From assembly GCA_029378245.1 (NCBI GenBank), contig JARKIF010000023.1, forward strand, positions 248,001 through 312,000: DNA of 64,000 nucleotides. Reading direction: 5' to 3'. Positions within the stretch are counted from its first letter, which is position 1. The number at the start of each line of letters is the position of its first letter. Origin of the DNA: Roridomyces roridus (lineage: Eukaryota; Basidiomycota; Agaricomycetes; Agaricales; Mycenaceae). The position numbers and the translations under genes are program-made. Shown one piece after another: positions 1 to 11,400 of this stretch. The notes beneath the pieces were generated by a model. That model was given only the letters and a program-made list of their open reading frames with translations, was not told the origin of the DNA and made no database searches.

Positions 1-234
<234 letters not shown>

Positions 235-394
235 AGTAAAATAGTCGACTTTTGTATCAACTCAATGCTACGAGTTGCGTTACAAGATCAGATTTATCAC
301 ACGGCAGGTGATCGCCGATTCGTGGCACGCGTCACCCAATCAGTCACGTCACATAGGCTTCCTTTTTTCTCCTCCACCACGTACGACATCCAAA

Positions 395-1619
395 ATGAAT
401 CTAGCCAGTACCTCGATAAGAAACTGGGACGGCATGGTCTTGGTGTCAGAGGACCACCCGCAGGCCGAAGCTTACCATAAATCCTACGCCAGAACGCGAA
501 AGCAATTGCGCGAGGACCTGCGCTCGGCAAAGACACTTCACAGCGAGGCGTGTGCGCTTTGTTTCACGTTTGGGCCGCTCAAGCGCTGTGGAAAGGTATG
601 TCCAAGGTCGTCAGCTCCTGAGAGGACCATTCGAATGCTTGTCAGTGCAAGCTAGTGTCTTATTGTTCGAGGGAGGTATGAGCTTCCTACCTCTTGTTGC
701 CGGGGTGTGAAAGTACCCAAATTTACATTCTCAGTGCCAGAAAAAGGACTGGTGCGCGATTCCAAGTCATCCCGCGGACCCGCATCTCATCCGTCTCGAC
801 TCTGCAGGGCGCTCCACAAAACCGCTTGCAGCAAGGTCGAAGAATCTGAATTACACCTGACCAAGATCTTGCAGACGTTCACCACCGACCCGTTCCTGTG
901 CGCCCAGCTGCAGACAATGGCAGTCCTCGCCTGCAACCTCGTCAAGCTCCCCACAACACGCAAGCCATGGCTCGTGCGTGTAGACGTCGGCATAGAGCCT
1001 ATCGACATGGCTAAGCTCGCCGACGTGTTCTTCGGCCACCCCGTTCGCACACCCATGCCAGGGATGGTGCAAGTGAATTCCTTTTGCGCGTTGTCGGACG
1101 ACTTTTTTGGGTGATGGGATGGTGGCCTGGCAGCCAGTCCGCGATCTGTTGGATGCAAAAGGTCGAGATGACGTCTCCATCGGACTCTTACACATGTCCA
1201 AGGGCAATCGACTCTCGAACCTCGTCCCCTTCGCCATCGAACGGATAATTATTGACAGGGTCGTCGGCATGGGCATGAAAATGGAGTCTCACGATCCTGT
1301 CACCGGGAAGGTGACTATGGTACCCCTGACGATCGACAACATCTTGCGGTGCGTAAGGATTTCTTTCTCCTTATACTCTCATTGCTGAATTCGAATTGAC
1401 TGTCGTAGATTTACGAATAACCACATCCGGCTCGATAGGGATAACAACCTCGGGCTACGCACAACCATGACAGAGACCGAGCTCCAGGTCATCAGAAACG
1501 CTACCAGGCAAGATGTGGCCGCCGAGGAAGGGGAACGTGGGGATTTCGCCTCGCTATTGCTGAAGAGAAAGTTGCTCACCGTGCCGGAGTACAAGAAGTA
1601 TTTTGCCTCGCCTTCTTAA
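395..1619 (+). CDS. MYND-type zinc finger protein
   Basis: Proposed exons are 395-595, 646-675, 735-751, 808-1072, 1134-1348 and 1409-1619, all with GT-AG introns of 50-61 bp. Splicing the first four assembles a textbook MYND finger: CALC, then RCGKC, SYCSREC, QKKDW and finally HKTAC, giving all the C/H zinc ligands. Its pieces lie in four separate exons, which supports the splice model. The rest shows no domain I recognise and ends VPEYKKYFASPS. MYND fingers bind proline-rich partner peptides, and single-finger proteins like this are numerous in Agaricomycetes, mostly without known function. The start at 395 is the first ATG in frame. The intron at 1073-1133 is chosen on frame continuity and is the least certain. 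Confidence 0.8.
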
Positions 1620-2101
1620 ACGCGCGCTTCATCTACTTAAATTCGCCCGATTTTCTTGCAATGAACGATGCAATAGCCGAGTCCACTCCCCGAGCCAACA
1701 TGCACTATAACTTCTTTGCCTGAGGGCATATGTACGTATACAAGAAGGCGAATTAAATATCGAAGACGAAAGGTGTATAGTTTAGTGTGTGGCCATAAGA
1801 TGATTCTGGAATCCGCAATGTCAGCCGACTTCTCGAGTCAAATGTAAGACAGACAACTCACCAGTGCATGGAACTCGCACTCATGATTTGGAGGCAACCA
1901 AGATAAATGATACATAAGTAGATATCGTATAAATCCTAGAACACCGATCAGTCATCTGAGTAAGAAAGGAGAGGAAGCGCGCAGACACACCTGCATGAGG
2001 TCAAAATACTCCCGTTTTGGGCATAAATACTAAACTAATAGGTTGGGATGATCTTGAGTGGGAGGAATGCAGCCGGGTGCGTGGAAACGAAGTCATCGAA
2101 G
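1620..2101. other. Intergenic, convergent 3' ends
   Basis: This AT-richer stretch lies between the 3' end of the MYND gene and the 3' end of the HMG-box gene on the other strand. I see no coding sequence, repeat or RNA gene. It probably holds both 3' UTRs and polyadenylation sites. Confidence 0.5.
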
Positions 2102-3560
2102 TTACAACCCGATACTCTCCACCGCGCCGTCAAACGACCCTCCAGCCGCAGCCGTAGCCCACACCCGGAATTCCGGCTCGGGCACGCTGGTGAGGTCAAA
2201 ATCCAAGTCACCGGTATCGAGGTTGGGATACGCTGCGCTACCCCACATCCAGGGGAAATCGCCACTCGGGGTCCAGCACGGCGTATACGTCGCGTCTGGA
2301 TCGAAAGGGGAAGTAGCGAGGGAGATGGAGAGAGGAGAAGCAGGTGTCGTTGTCGGTGAGGCGGAGAAGGAGAAGGAGAACGCCGAGGAACATGGCTCAG
2401 ACAGAGCTGGCGGCAGCGGGGACGACGGCGAGGGTGGCGTTGAGAGGCTCACGCTCGATAAACAGGGTGTATGTGGTGGTGGAGGGACGACAAGGTTTTT
2501 GAAGTTGAAAAAATCGGGGGACGTCTGAGACAAACGATGAGCAATTACAGGATTAGAAAGGAAAGGATGAAACGCACCTCGAACCCTACGCCGTTATTTG
2601 ACAGGTAATCGAAAGAATCGTCCGCCGTGAGGAGCGACATGAGGCTTGCTGAGTCGTCCATGGAGTTCCCAGGAGCGAGATGGACATTGGGAATCAGGAC
2701 GGATTGATAGGGTATCGACCCGCCCTTGGACGGCAGCACCACCTCGAGGGGCTGGAGCTGCGGCTGTGGGGTTTGAGGCACCGGTTCGTCCGCCGATGCC
2801 GACGCCGACTTGCGACTCCGCGTCGGCCGATAAACATAATCAGGATACCTCATCTCATGCTCCATCTTGCGTTCCCTCGCCAACCCCTCCCAATACGCAC
2901 GCTCCGCCGCAGGGAGTGCTTTCCATTTCTGCGAAATCACTTTGCTGAGGTCGGCTTGGCGGGGTTTTTTCTGGGGGACGGAGAGGGGCAAGGAGGGGGA
3001 GGGTGGCGAAGAGGCAGCGGCGGCGTCTTCGGAGCATTTGCGGCGGAAGAGGATGAACGCGTTTTCTACATGTGTTTAGATGGAACGATACTGGCAGGAA
3101 CAGATAACACACCCGGGCGTTTGATATAATCCTTATCCCCCTTTTTCGGCCTGCGATGAGCGTTCCCCGGGATGGGCGAAGGCGAGACGGACGGTGAGGT
3201 CAACATGCTGAAGACCGACTGAGGCCAGAGCGTGCGCGTGAATGAGGACAACGGAGGGGGCGTCCGGCGGTCGTTGTTGTTGTTATCGCTGGCGGGTGCA
3301 GGTGTCGTCGGTAACGATGACAGAGCCCGGCGAGCGGATGCATCCTCGAATGGCGAGTTGGAGGGAGATGAGTACGGACTGTCATGCAGGTTGTGCGTGG
3401 CGGGGAAGGTGAATACGCGAGGGGCAGGGGCGACGATAGACAGAGCGGGGAGGGTCGTTTTTACCGCTGCATTGGGACGGGATGTGAGACGTATGAAGGC
3501 GAAGAAGTAAAGGTACGACGCACGTCGAGCGGCAGAGCGTGTAGTGCGCAGAGCAGGCAT
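2102..3560 (-). CDS. HMG-box (MATA/SOX class) transcription factor
   Basis: Four exons on the minus strand: 3560-3524, 3466-3113, 3065-2578 and 2524-2102, 433 aa. Start reads MPALRTTRSAAR. The HMG box begins at YIKRPENAFILFRRKC, whose E is created by splicing (CCG G|AA), and continues KKPRQADLSKVISQKWKALP and EYWEGLARERKMEHEMRYPDYVYRP-like sequence at about residues 120-195. This is the sequence-specific MATA-type HMG box, a minor-groove binder that bends DNA. Fungal relatives include pheromone-response and mating regulators. The N-terminal and C-terminal arms are rich in Ser, Pro and Thr, including the run SPLSISLATSPFDPD, as is usual for activation regions. It is predicted to be nuclear. 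Assignment to a particular regulator (for example a prf1-like factor) cannot be made from this sequence alone. Confidence 0.85.
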
Positions 3561-4990
3561 CAGACCGTTGCAAAGAGGTACAGGCGGAGGGATCGCGCAA
3601 GGTCTTATACCGGTTACGGCTGCAGGCATCCCAAACGGGCGCACAATGGTGCCATGCTGCGATTCCCGGTTAGATTTCTGGCGTTGAGTCAGTGGTTGTT
3701 ACCCGATTTGTGCGAACGATCGAAGGGTGTGAGAAGCGAACAGAAAAACGAGGTTGATCGTGGGGTCTTCATCCCCGCCGGAATGTGTCCGTGTCGCGTA
3801 GATTGGCGGAGGGAGAGACAGTAGAGGAGTGGGTATATGGTCTGCACAGCAGGGAACCCATTCGTCGAGCGAGAAAAGCAGATGTGACGCGTCAAAAGGT
3901 AAAAAAAAAAAGCCATGACTCGCGTGGATGATGGTGGGAAGCAAAGCGGAGTTGTCACATTGATCGCAAAGCTGCCAATCACCAGGCCCGGCTTGGCGCG
4001 GCGCGTTCAATATCGAGACTAAGACCCAACTCCAGAGCCTTGTTACACAAAATTCAAGCAGCCTTCAAGGCGTACACGGACTCCATTTCCACGCAAACAC
4101 GAGTTACTTCCAGAATCCGGAAGCACACGGCATGATGCATCCAACTCGCATTGTTCCCCTTATCGGGGTTGAATCTCATTCATTCATGAACAATGGCGGT
4201 GATCTATGATACCTGTGCAAAGTTTCAAAGAACCGGGAAATTAACGGCTTTAACTATTCACTGTGGGTCCAACGGGCCGCCAGTGTGTCCCTCCCGAAAT
4301 TTGAGTAGACTCTCCAGATAATTTGAATATGTACACTGACTTCGGGCCCCGGGGTGCCGCCGACGCCCGCCCGCGCAGGCCAAGATTCGGATGTGACATC
4401 GGGAGAGGAACAATGGGTGACTTGTACCAGGGGAAGGAAGTTGATAGATTCGTCGTACGTACTTTACGGGCGAGAAAACAGCACTAGCTGGATCTCATGC
4501 GACCGCCGCGGCTGCACTCCAAGAAAAAATGCATGCAGGGAAGAAGCATTGCAAGTCGATCCCTCGCTTGCAAGTCAACTCCAGGGTGTGATATATACAC
4601 CCCTGCCAGCGAATGGATGACTCGTTCAGTTCCCCCGCCCATCGCCGACGTCCCCGAAAGGCAACGACCGAGTCAGATCACGCGTCGGCGTCGGGCTCGC
4701 GTGGGTGTTTCTCTCACGCGTATATTAGCGTGGAGATGCATACGAGCGGGCAGCCCATCGAGTCGAGTCAACAGGCGGTGCTCGGGAGACGCACGATCGA
4801 CGGACAGAGAATCCAGATGCACATCACCGCTGGGAGGTTACGACTCGATCGTGGAGTGCGCACGGCGCGAGTCATGTCGCTTGTGAATGATCGGGATTCG
4901 GGATTGATGCGCCGCGGCGCGAGTCATGCCGGAGGTATCCGCGGAACATTTGATGGCATGTGATTCTCAGCGGTAAGCCCAAGGCTCAGT
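3561..4990. other. Non-coding region upstream of the HMG-box gene
   Basis: I see no convincing coding sequence. Short open frames on both strands lack splice-supported extension or recognisable motifs. The part next to 3560 should hold the HMG-box gene promoter. The part after about 4350 is open in overlapping frames only because of its GC-rich composition. Confidence 0.4.
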
Positions 4991-4994
4991 GTTG

Positions 4995-5600
4995 CATGCA
5001 ACTGAGGTTGAGTCTTACATATCATTGCGTGCATGCGGAGGTCCGTGCCACCCGTCGGCCAAGTGCGCGTTCAATTGGAGCCCTGACCTTGGGGCAAGTT
5101 CTTGGGTCAACTATTTTTTGTGGATGGGAGATCCAAGAGTACTTAGTTGGTATGTAATTAAAGGGCAGTTCAATCTTGTCATTTCGTGCGCGCGCAAATA
5201 TGTCGTGACACCCGGCCATGTGCGCGTTCAACTCGAGTCCCGGCCTTGACAAGGATAGTTGAGTGTTGATCCCATTTTTGTTCAACCAATCGAGTTCCTC
5301 AGGCTGAATTGCTAAGATGTGGATTGAGCTGAATACCCGCACAGCGCAAAGAATAAGACCCTGGGACTCGAGTACGACACAGATACTGTAAGGAACTGGA
5401 TGAGAATGCCAATGGGAACTGTTCGCATTTTGGGGAGGCCTGTGGATGGGAGATCGCAAGTAAGGCGGTTGAGTCTTATCATTGTGTTCACGCACAAGTG
5501 CGTGCTACCCGGCCATGTGCACGATCAATTCGAGTCTTGGCCATAAGTCTCTTGGCGAGCCGACGCTCCAATGATACATTTTTTTCTAGGGCGTTCAACT
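4995..5600 (+). repeat. Three imperfect dispersed repeat units
   Basis: Three related blocks begin near 5005, 5166 and 5468. Each has a TTGAGTCTTA/TTCAATCTTG-like start, a TCATT-GTG-CGC stretch, then (C)ACCCGGCCATGTGCGCGTTCAA followed by a GAGTC-C-GCC ending. A TGTGGATGGGAGATC string also recurs (about 5120 and 5440). The units are diverged and non-coding. They look like an old local repeat, not an active element. Confidence 0.55.
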
Positions 5601-5867
5601 GGATTGCCTGATGGACCTGCCTGAGCTTCCATTTTCACGGAACGCGGACAGCATACAACAGTGTGCAAAGAATCGTGTAAGGAGTACTCAAAGTAACTCA
5701 TGCGACATCAAAGTTCCGTATTGCAATAAACAGATCAAGGAAACACTGCAGTCTGTCGGCACCATATTCGAGCAATGGTGGCTCTGGGCAAGGTCAAATA
5801 ACTCCGCGTCCAAGGTCTATCAAAACCTTCAAACCAAACCACGCGGGACATTTCACCCCGGCCAGAG

Positions 5868-6638
5868 TCACAATTGAAATAAAATGAAAAACAGGAAGCG
5901 CACTCCAATCCGGAGACGGCGGACTTGGTTTTGTAGAATGTCGAGTCGAATGTGGAGGATGCCTACTTCTGCTTCGAGGCGGTTCTGAGCAGGCGGAGGG
6001 TTCAGTAGTCTGATCCAGTTGGAACGAGTCGGACAAACTGACTTTAAATTGTAAGAGCTTCTCATGCTCTTGTGAACACTCGTTTTGTATCACTGTGATA
6101 GTCTGTGCTTGGAAGCTCGGACCATATCCGGGCCCTCCAGCGCCCCCTTCTCTCCCACCGACTCCACCAGATCCTCCAATGCCGCCTGTATAGTACCGGG
6201 GTCAGAATCGTTGTTCTTCCAGAGAAATAGTTGGATTGAGGCTGTAACGGAAGCCTGGGGAGGAGTTCCGGCACACGAGAATCAACCCAAGAGAACTGGT
6301 GTAAGTAGTGGATTGACCGACGAGTAGCTACGAACATCCTCGTTTATATACTAACTACCCATCTAATTTGGGAATAGTCCAGGGACTGTAACTACGCGAC
6401 TCGGTCGGGGAATTAGGAAATAGCAGCAGATATAGGAACAATGATAAATCAAAAAATCAAACCCTTACAGAGGCGTACCGGACAGCGAGATTTTGATCGA
6501 CGGAGGTGAATCTTCCTCAAGCTTGTTGTGTGAACGGCCATCGACGGGATATCTTATGCGCGTTGTCTCTTCCACAGTGTTCGGAAGTGTGAGCGGGGGT
6601 GAGCTGGGCTCTGAGACCCGCCGGCGACGCGGCCTCAT
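5868..6638 (-). CDS. Small glycine-rich, coiled-coil protein
   Basis: Proposed exons on the minus strand: 6638-6479, 6185-6043 and 5984-5868, 139 aa, stop TGA at 5870-5868. Exon 1 starts MRPRRRRVSEPSSPP and ends PSIKISLSG. Exon 2 opens with GGIGGSGGVGGREGGAGGPG and goes on to SQEHEKLLQFK. Exon 3 opens NRLEAEVGILHIRLDILQNQ, so exons 2 and 3 together form one heptad-like coiled coil of about 40 residues. All splice phases agree (1, then 0). The first intron is long for this genome (293 bp). The glycine-rich module, and its place right after a phase-1 intron, match the N-terminus of the NLR gene at 32.4 kb. I know no function. The first ATG in frame after a TATA-like box was chosen as start. Confidence 0.5.
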
Positions 6639-6697
6639 GAAGCCCCGCAAGGTCAGAGGGAGGTGGGCGGAAGGAATCAAATTCGGTGTCTCCCCGC

Positions 6698-6708
6698 GTT
6701 TATATTGT
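6698..6708 (-). promoter_or_regulatory. TATA-like box for the glycine-rich gene
   Basis: On the minus strand this reads ACAATATAAAC, about 60 bases before the ATG at 6638. Spacing and sequence are reasonable for a fungal core promoter, but nothing else confirms it. Confidence 0.3.
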
Positions 6709-6871
6709 GTCGTCCGCACAGCTCTAATAATAAGTTTAGGTTTTCACCCACCGTGCTGTGCAGTAACGAGAGTTCCGACATTCGCAGAACAGGGATGAGA
6801 AAACAGAATTCGATTGGAACTCAACAGCCTCATCGGCACTGCAACGAGGGCTGAACAAAATCGAGGGCTCA

Positions 6872-7142
6872 TTAGACACACAGCGATTGCCCCACCGTGG
6901 TGTGGACGCCGCCGCTGAATCCCATTCTGTAGATCGTTAGTCGATGGCTGCAGCGACGCAGAGTGGCCCACGTACTCAACTCTCAGCAGCATACGCACTC
7001 GCAGCGCGTGATACTTGATGAAATACTTCTCATACTCCGGCACTTTCGCCAACCTGCACCGCAATAACCATGCCGCGTATCTCGTCTTGTACGGGTCCTT
7101 CGTGAAGGTGTTGACTCGCTTGACTTGAGCCATCCCGGCCAT
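6872..7142 (-). CDS. Small conserved-looking protein, unknown function
   Basis: Two exons on the minus strand, 7142-6976 and 6926-6872, with a 49-bp GT-AG intron, give a 73-aa protein. It starts MAGMAQVKRVNTFTKDPYKT, continues RYAAWLLRCRLAKVPEYEKY and FIKYHALRVRMLLRVEM, and ends GFSGGVHTTVGQSLCV. It is basic, lacks a signal peptide and has no membrane segment. The splice joins a coherent frame from both sides, which is why I accept it as a gene. I do not recognise the family. A small basic protein of this kind could be mitochondrial, but that is a guess. A further 5' exon is possible. Confidence 0.45.
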
Positions 7143-7776
7143 GGGCAGTGAAGTGGATCGATCTCTTTTCTTTGACACTGCGAATGGGGCCCTCAGCATA
7201 AGCGCTAGGAAACCAAATCTGAACAAGTTATGACCTCCTTCGAACAATAAGAGACAAGTTTGCCCTGAAAAAGTCTTGCTTGCAGCTTATCGATGAGTCA
7301 CCCTTCAGGGTCAACGCACCTCGGCACAGCGCTGAAGCGGTTCGTACGCGGAGCACAGAGAACAAGATGTTGCATAATGACCCTTCACCCAACGCAATTC
7401 CTTGCGAAACTCCTTTCGCGGCGTGCTGTAAGATCTGTGGTACTCCTCCGCTTGCGGGTGTCGATCGGACGTCAGAACCAGGCCGTCCCGGTTGCTAGTC
7501 GTGTTGTTCGTAGGGTTGGGTCAACTTGGGCATGGAGGATGGGGAGATCTGAGCGAGGTGCTCGACGTTCGTTGAGGTCAAGAAAGCGCTGGTCGAGGTG
7601 AAGAAGGAAGCGCGTGCTACTGACATACATAAGCACCGCATCAAATGATGATCGCTTGGTCCGCCATCACACTCATGGTGTTCCGTAGTGGACCGTAGAC
7701 ATGGCAAAGAATGCATACAATTTCGAGCAAGTTCTTTTTTGGTAAATACATGATACCCGTATCGCGCTTTCGACCA
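7143..7776. other. Intergenic
   Basis: Open frames occur on both strands but show no recognisable motif and no splice-supported extension. It probably holds the promoter of the small gene at 7142 and the 3' UTR of the xylanase. Confidence 0.35.
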
Positions 7777-8759
7777 TTAGCTGACTGTAACGGTGGCCTG
7801 GCCCGAGCTGCTGAGACCTTCGACCTGGATTGAATCAATCAGTATTTGATCCCGGACTGAGCGTCCTCGACTTACCGCCACGACCTGGTAGTTCATAGTA
7901 CCGAGGGGCATGCCAAGCGCAGCCCACCTGTCCAGCCGTCCGTGAATACTCCCTGGATTCAAGAAAAAGAATACTCACGCATTGACATGGTTCGCAACCG
8001 TAACCGTACCGCTAGTGCGCTTACTCTGCCGGACGGAGATGTACTGCTGGAACGTAGCCGTGCCCTGGATGGAGGGCTGGTTCACTTGCTGGTGCTCGTA
8101 GATGTCGTAGGTTCCGCCGTCCGAGACGACAGTGCCCTTGTGCGTCGTCCCCGAGTTGGCCGTCCCGAGGTTGAAGTTGTTGGCTTCTTCGTTGATGTAG
8201 TATTCGACGAGGGGGCTGGTTGACCAGCCTGTGTTTGAGTTCGATGAGGCAAGGAGTCCAGAGACAGACGAAAACGAACCGTAGACGGATAGGATTGCAG
8301 CGGATGCCGAGTTTGGCTGCCAACTTGCGCTATATGTTATCACCCTGTCGAGTATTGTGGTTGAGGCGTTGTAGCTCATATTGAGTGGTCGAAAAAGACT
8401 CACTTAGTCTTGGAGCCAGGATTGAATCCCTGGCCGACGACGAAATCGCCGGAGCCAGACCACTGCGCCTCGTATTGACTTTTTCGTCCCGATGTTCAAG
8501 AACTGTACATTCTCTGGCAACAAATGACTCACCCTCCAGCAATGTTGGTGAAAATCAAATCAAAGCCGCTCGTCACAAAGTTCGTCCAGAAGAACCCATC
8601 GAACGTGCCTTGCCCGGGGGCCTGCACGCCGCGCGCCGAAAGACCGGACTCGGTAACGTTCGGGAACGTCAAATTGGAGTTGCCCAGGGGCAGAATGAGG
8701 GCAGACGTTCCCGCCACTGCGAGCGCGACGACGGAGAATAGAGTGGTGGCAAAGGTCAT
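7777..8759 (-). CDS. GH11 endo-1,4-beta-xylanase, complete
   Basis: Five minus-strand exons: 8759-8533, 8478-8404, 8344-7979, 7927-7876 and 7824-7777, 255 aa, with introns of 51-59 bp. A signal peptide ([20 protein letters not shown]) is followed by a short propeptide-like stretch. The catalytic domain runs from [11 protein letters not shown], through [20 protein letters not shown] (made by splicing) and PLVEYYI, whose glutamate is the family nucleophile, to [16 protein letters not shown], whose glutamate is the acid/base. Length fits a single-domain family 11 enzyme without a carbohydrate-binding module. It cleaves xylan outside the cell. The neighbour at 1-234 is a close paralogue, so the pair is probably a local duplication. 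All key residues are present and I see no damage. Confidence 0.95.
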
Positions 8760-9829
8760 TGTTGCTGGATTCAGTGGACTTGACGACAAGGCTCTTATAT
8801 TTTGTGGAAATTATTGCTCCCGCCGAGATGTGAATTGGTCGTCGTGCTGGGGAAATTTCGGCTTGATTGGACCGTTCACGGGCTTGCGTCTGCTCGCATG
8901 TGGCAGATCATGCGGACTCGGCATCAATACCGGGATTACAACCCATCTGGATTGCCGACTCCTGTGGGTGAGGTTTATTCCGAAATGGCGATTTGCGCGT
9001 GACGGGGAGCGTATGAGGGGACAATGAACTCCATTCGTGAGTCGACGAGTGGATGCACTTGCTGTCTGTTTGCAACCGTCAAAGGAACACCAATCATCCG
9101 CACATCATGTGTTCGAAGTTGGTCCGGACCTTGGGCCCGTCGGATTAACGGATTGCTACCAGTGGCTAGCCGGACTATCAGCCGCCTTAGGAATTTCTCT
9201 TGGCAAGCAACTCTCACTAGGCCGTCGCGTCAACGCAGAATGCTCAGCAGAGATCATCAGGATCATGATTTCCAACTTGATGACAATGATGTATATCAAT
9301 TAATTGGCCTGTTCTGGGTTCTTTCATGGACGGCACATTCCCGGCAATGTGCAGAACATTGCTGGGGACGAGAGTCCGAGTCCGCGTACCACGCTACAGC
9401 GAAAAGATGGGATTAAACTGTGATTGATTCGCATTCAGCTTATGCACAAGTAGATGTCTCTCTCGGTGCGTAGATGAATGGATCAAGGTTTCTGAGGGTA
9501 GAGGGGCAGGAGTTTCAAGCTCCTCGATCGTGTCTGGCCGGGAGTCTGGAGAAAGGCGATAATCCGGCCCCTACATATGTGCTCGGAAATTACAACTAGA
9601 TTCAAGATGGCTGGGAATAGTACTAGTACTAGTATGTATATCCAGATTCTATGACGGGCGATCTACCATCGATTCCAGCTGAGAGGCCTCCCGAACCTGT
9701 TATCTTCCATATTCCTTTCGACTGCCTGGGCCCTGGCTCCAGTCTGTCATGTAACTTATGTTGACCGAGAATTCCGCGCAGAGCCCTGGACAGACTCGCG
9801 TCAGTCTTCGAAATCGCTGACGAATTGAT
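8760..9829. other. Intergenic upstream of the xylanase
   Basis: No gene recognised. The part near 8760-9000 should contain the xylanase promoter. Open frames between 8802 and 9416 overlap in several frames and carry no recognisable motif. Confidence 0.35.
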
Positions 9830-11400
9830 TGGCGCCCCGCGCTTGCTGCTCTTCAACCGTGCTCCCACCGCGGGTTCAACTTGCCGCTGCATGCTGCATC
9901 CTGTATTACAATAATACGTACAAACCTCGCAATTCTCATTCAAATGGGTTGACTTCCATCCAATGATGCGCGCCGTCGGCCAGCCAGACGCACTCTTCTT
10001 TCAGTTTATTTCGAGACCCGCATACCCTGTATACGTATAAATACCAGTCCAACTTTCGGTCGAACAGCACCAACATGGCACCTAAATTCCTCCCCGCAAC
10101 GTTCATTGCACTCCTCAGCATGGCCAGCGCTGCAGTGGCATCCCCTGCTGCGCCGATTGCACAGCTGGTAATCAACACTCCGTACGTATACGTCCAAGTT
10201 GCCCTCTAAATCACCCACCTCTGATTCGTCGTTGCTCAGGGTGAATGGCGTCGGTGAGTGTGTCTGAGACGTCTTATGGCCCAATTATTTATTGACTGCG
10301 CCAGCGCAATGCGAGCCCGTTTTGATCACTTGGTCTGGCGGAATCCGTACGTCCTCCACTTCAATGACCGTTCTTCTTCATGAGGCTCACGTTCACCGAG
10401 TCCATCAGCGCCCTACGTCGTCGTACATGCTTCTTCCAATTCAACTTCGTCCATGAGCTGATAATTATACTTACAGGCGTACGTCTCCTTTACCTTCCTC
10501 TCAATTTACAGACTAAATTTACCATCTCATCCTAACCAGTGTACAAACCAACCCATTTCAACCCACGCCCCTCGTCGATTTCGGCCTCGTCACCGGAACG
10601 AGCCTCACTTGGGTCGTCAACGCCACGCTGGGCGCTTCCCTGCTCTTCGAAGTGACGGACGACGAGCCGGGAAAGGGCCTCCAGACGGTTGTCACTGCAC
10701 CGTTCAAGGTGGTGCCGGGTGGTACGTGAAGGTGTTGTACCCTGGATCAATTGATCACTGATTCTCTGGGTACTTGTCTAGCTGGGAGTGGGTGTATCAA
10801 TGCGAACTGAGTGGGCGTGGACGAAGTAGTCGAGTTCAATCAAGAGATTCGTTTATGATCCGTCGAGGATGTGGCCGCGTGTCGGCAATCAAACCGATCA
10901 ATCGCATCTTGTCCTCTCCCACCACCATCTTTTCTTGTGATGTTTCCACAACTCTCCTTGCAGAATCTCTCCACGGGATGTGCCTCGATTTCTGTCAACG
11001 CATCTCGACTCGCGTATTGTGCTCCTTCCTAAGCTCCATGGGGAATGCCGTCTTCCGTCTCTTTGCCGTCTCTGGTCCATCGGCAACATCTTCCAATATC
11101 CTTCTCTATACGTATACGCCTCACGACGACATTTCATGCAGCATGCTCACTTTGAGGAATGGGGCGACTTGTGAGTGTCACTGTAGCCTGTTCCGCGCTA
11201 TCATACGGACGCTCTCAAGGCGCGGCTCCTGGACTTCTGCTCTGAATCATGTGCTCGGTCCCACCTCATACGCTGGGCAAGCAAATCTCATTCGACATGA
11301 TCTGAATCCTCTTTGCTACGTCAGTCGCTACCAGAACCTCGTCGTCCCCGGATGTCTTCCGGCGGCCAACCTCAACTGCACTACATTCGACGTGAGGCTA
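9830..11400. repeat. Segmental duplication, intact copy
   Basis: The flanks of the secreted-protein gene at 10075-10810 recur at 14745-16340. Upstream, CTCCCACCGCGGG and TCTCGCAATTCTCATTCAAATG-like strings match. Downstream, GAGTGGGTG-ATCAATGCGAAC and ACAACTCTCCTTGC match. Here the gene between the flanks is complete. Confidence 0.7.
10075..10810 (+). CDS. Small secreted protein, Kre9/Knh1-like (Ser-Thr-rich wall-associated type)
   Basis: Exon 1 (10075-10181) codes a signal peptide, MAPKFLPATFIALLSMASAA, then SPAAPIAQLVINTP. Tiny exons follow: 10240-10253 (VNGV) and 10305-10346 (AQCEPVLITWSGGI), then PPYVVVHASSNSTS. A longer exon from about 10544 to 10721 reads TPLVDFGLVTGTSLTWVVNA and on to APFKVVPG. 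The last exon, 10782-10810, ends GSGCINAN. The order CxPVxxTWSGGxPPY followed by TGTSLTWxV is the usual signature of short fungal Kre9/Knh1-like extracellular proteins thought to act at the cell wall. No C-terminal GPI signal is visible in this model. The exon border near 10465-10543 is not certain. A TATA-like element (GTATAAATACC) lies about 35 bases upstream. Confidence 0.75.

Noticed and set aside
1379..1620. Similarity of VPEYKKYF in the MYND protein to VPEYEKYF in the small gene at 6872-7142
   Set aside because: Only eight residues match and the surroundings differ. Not enough to claim homology.
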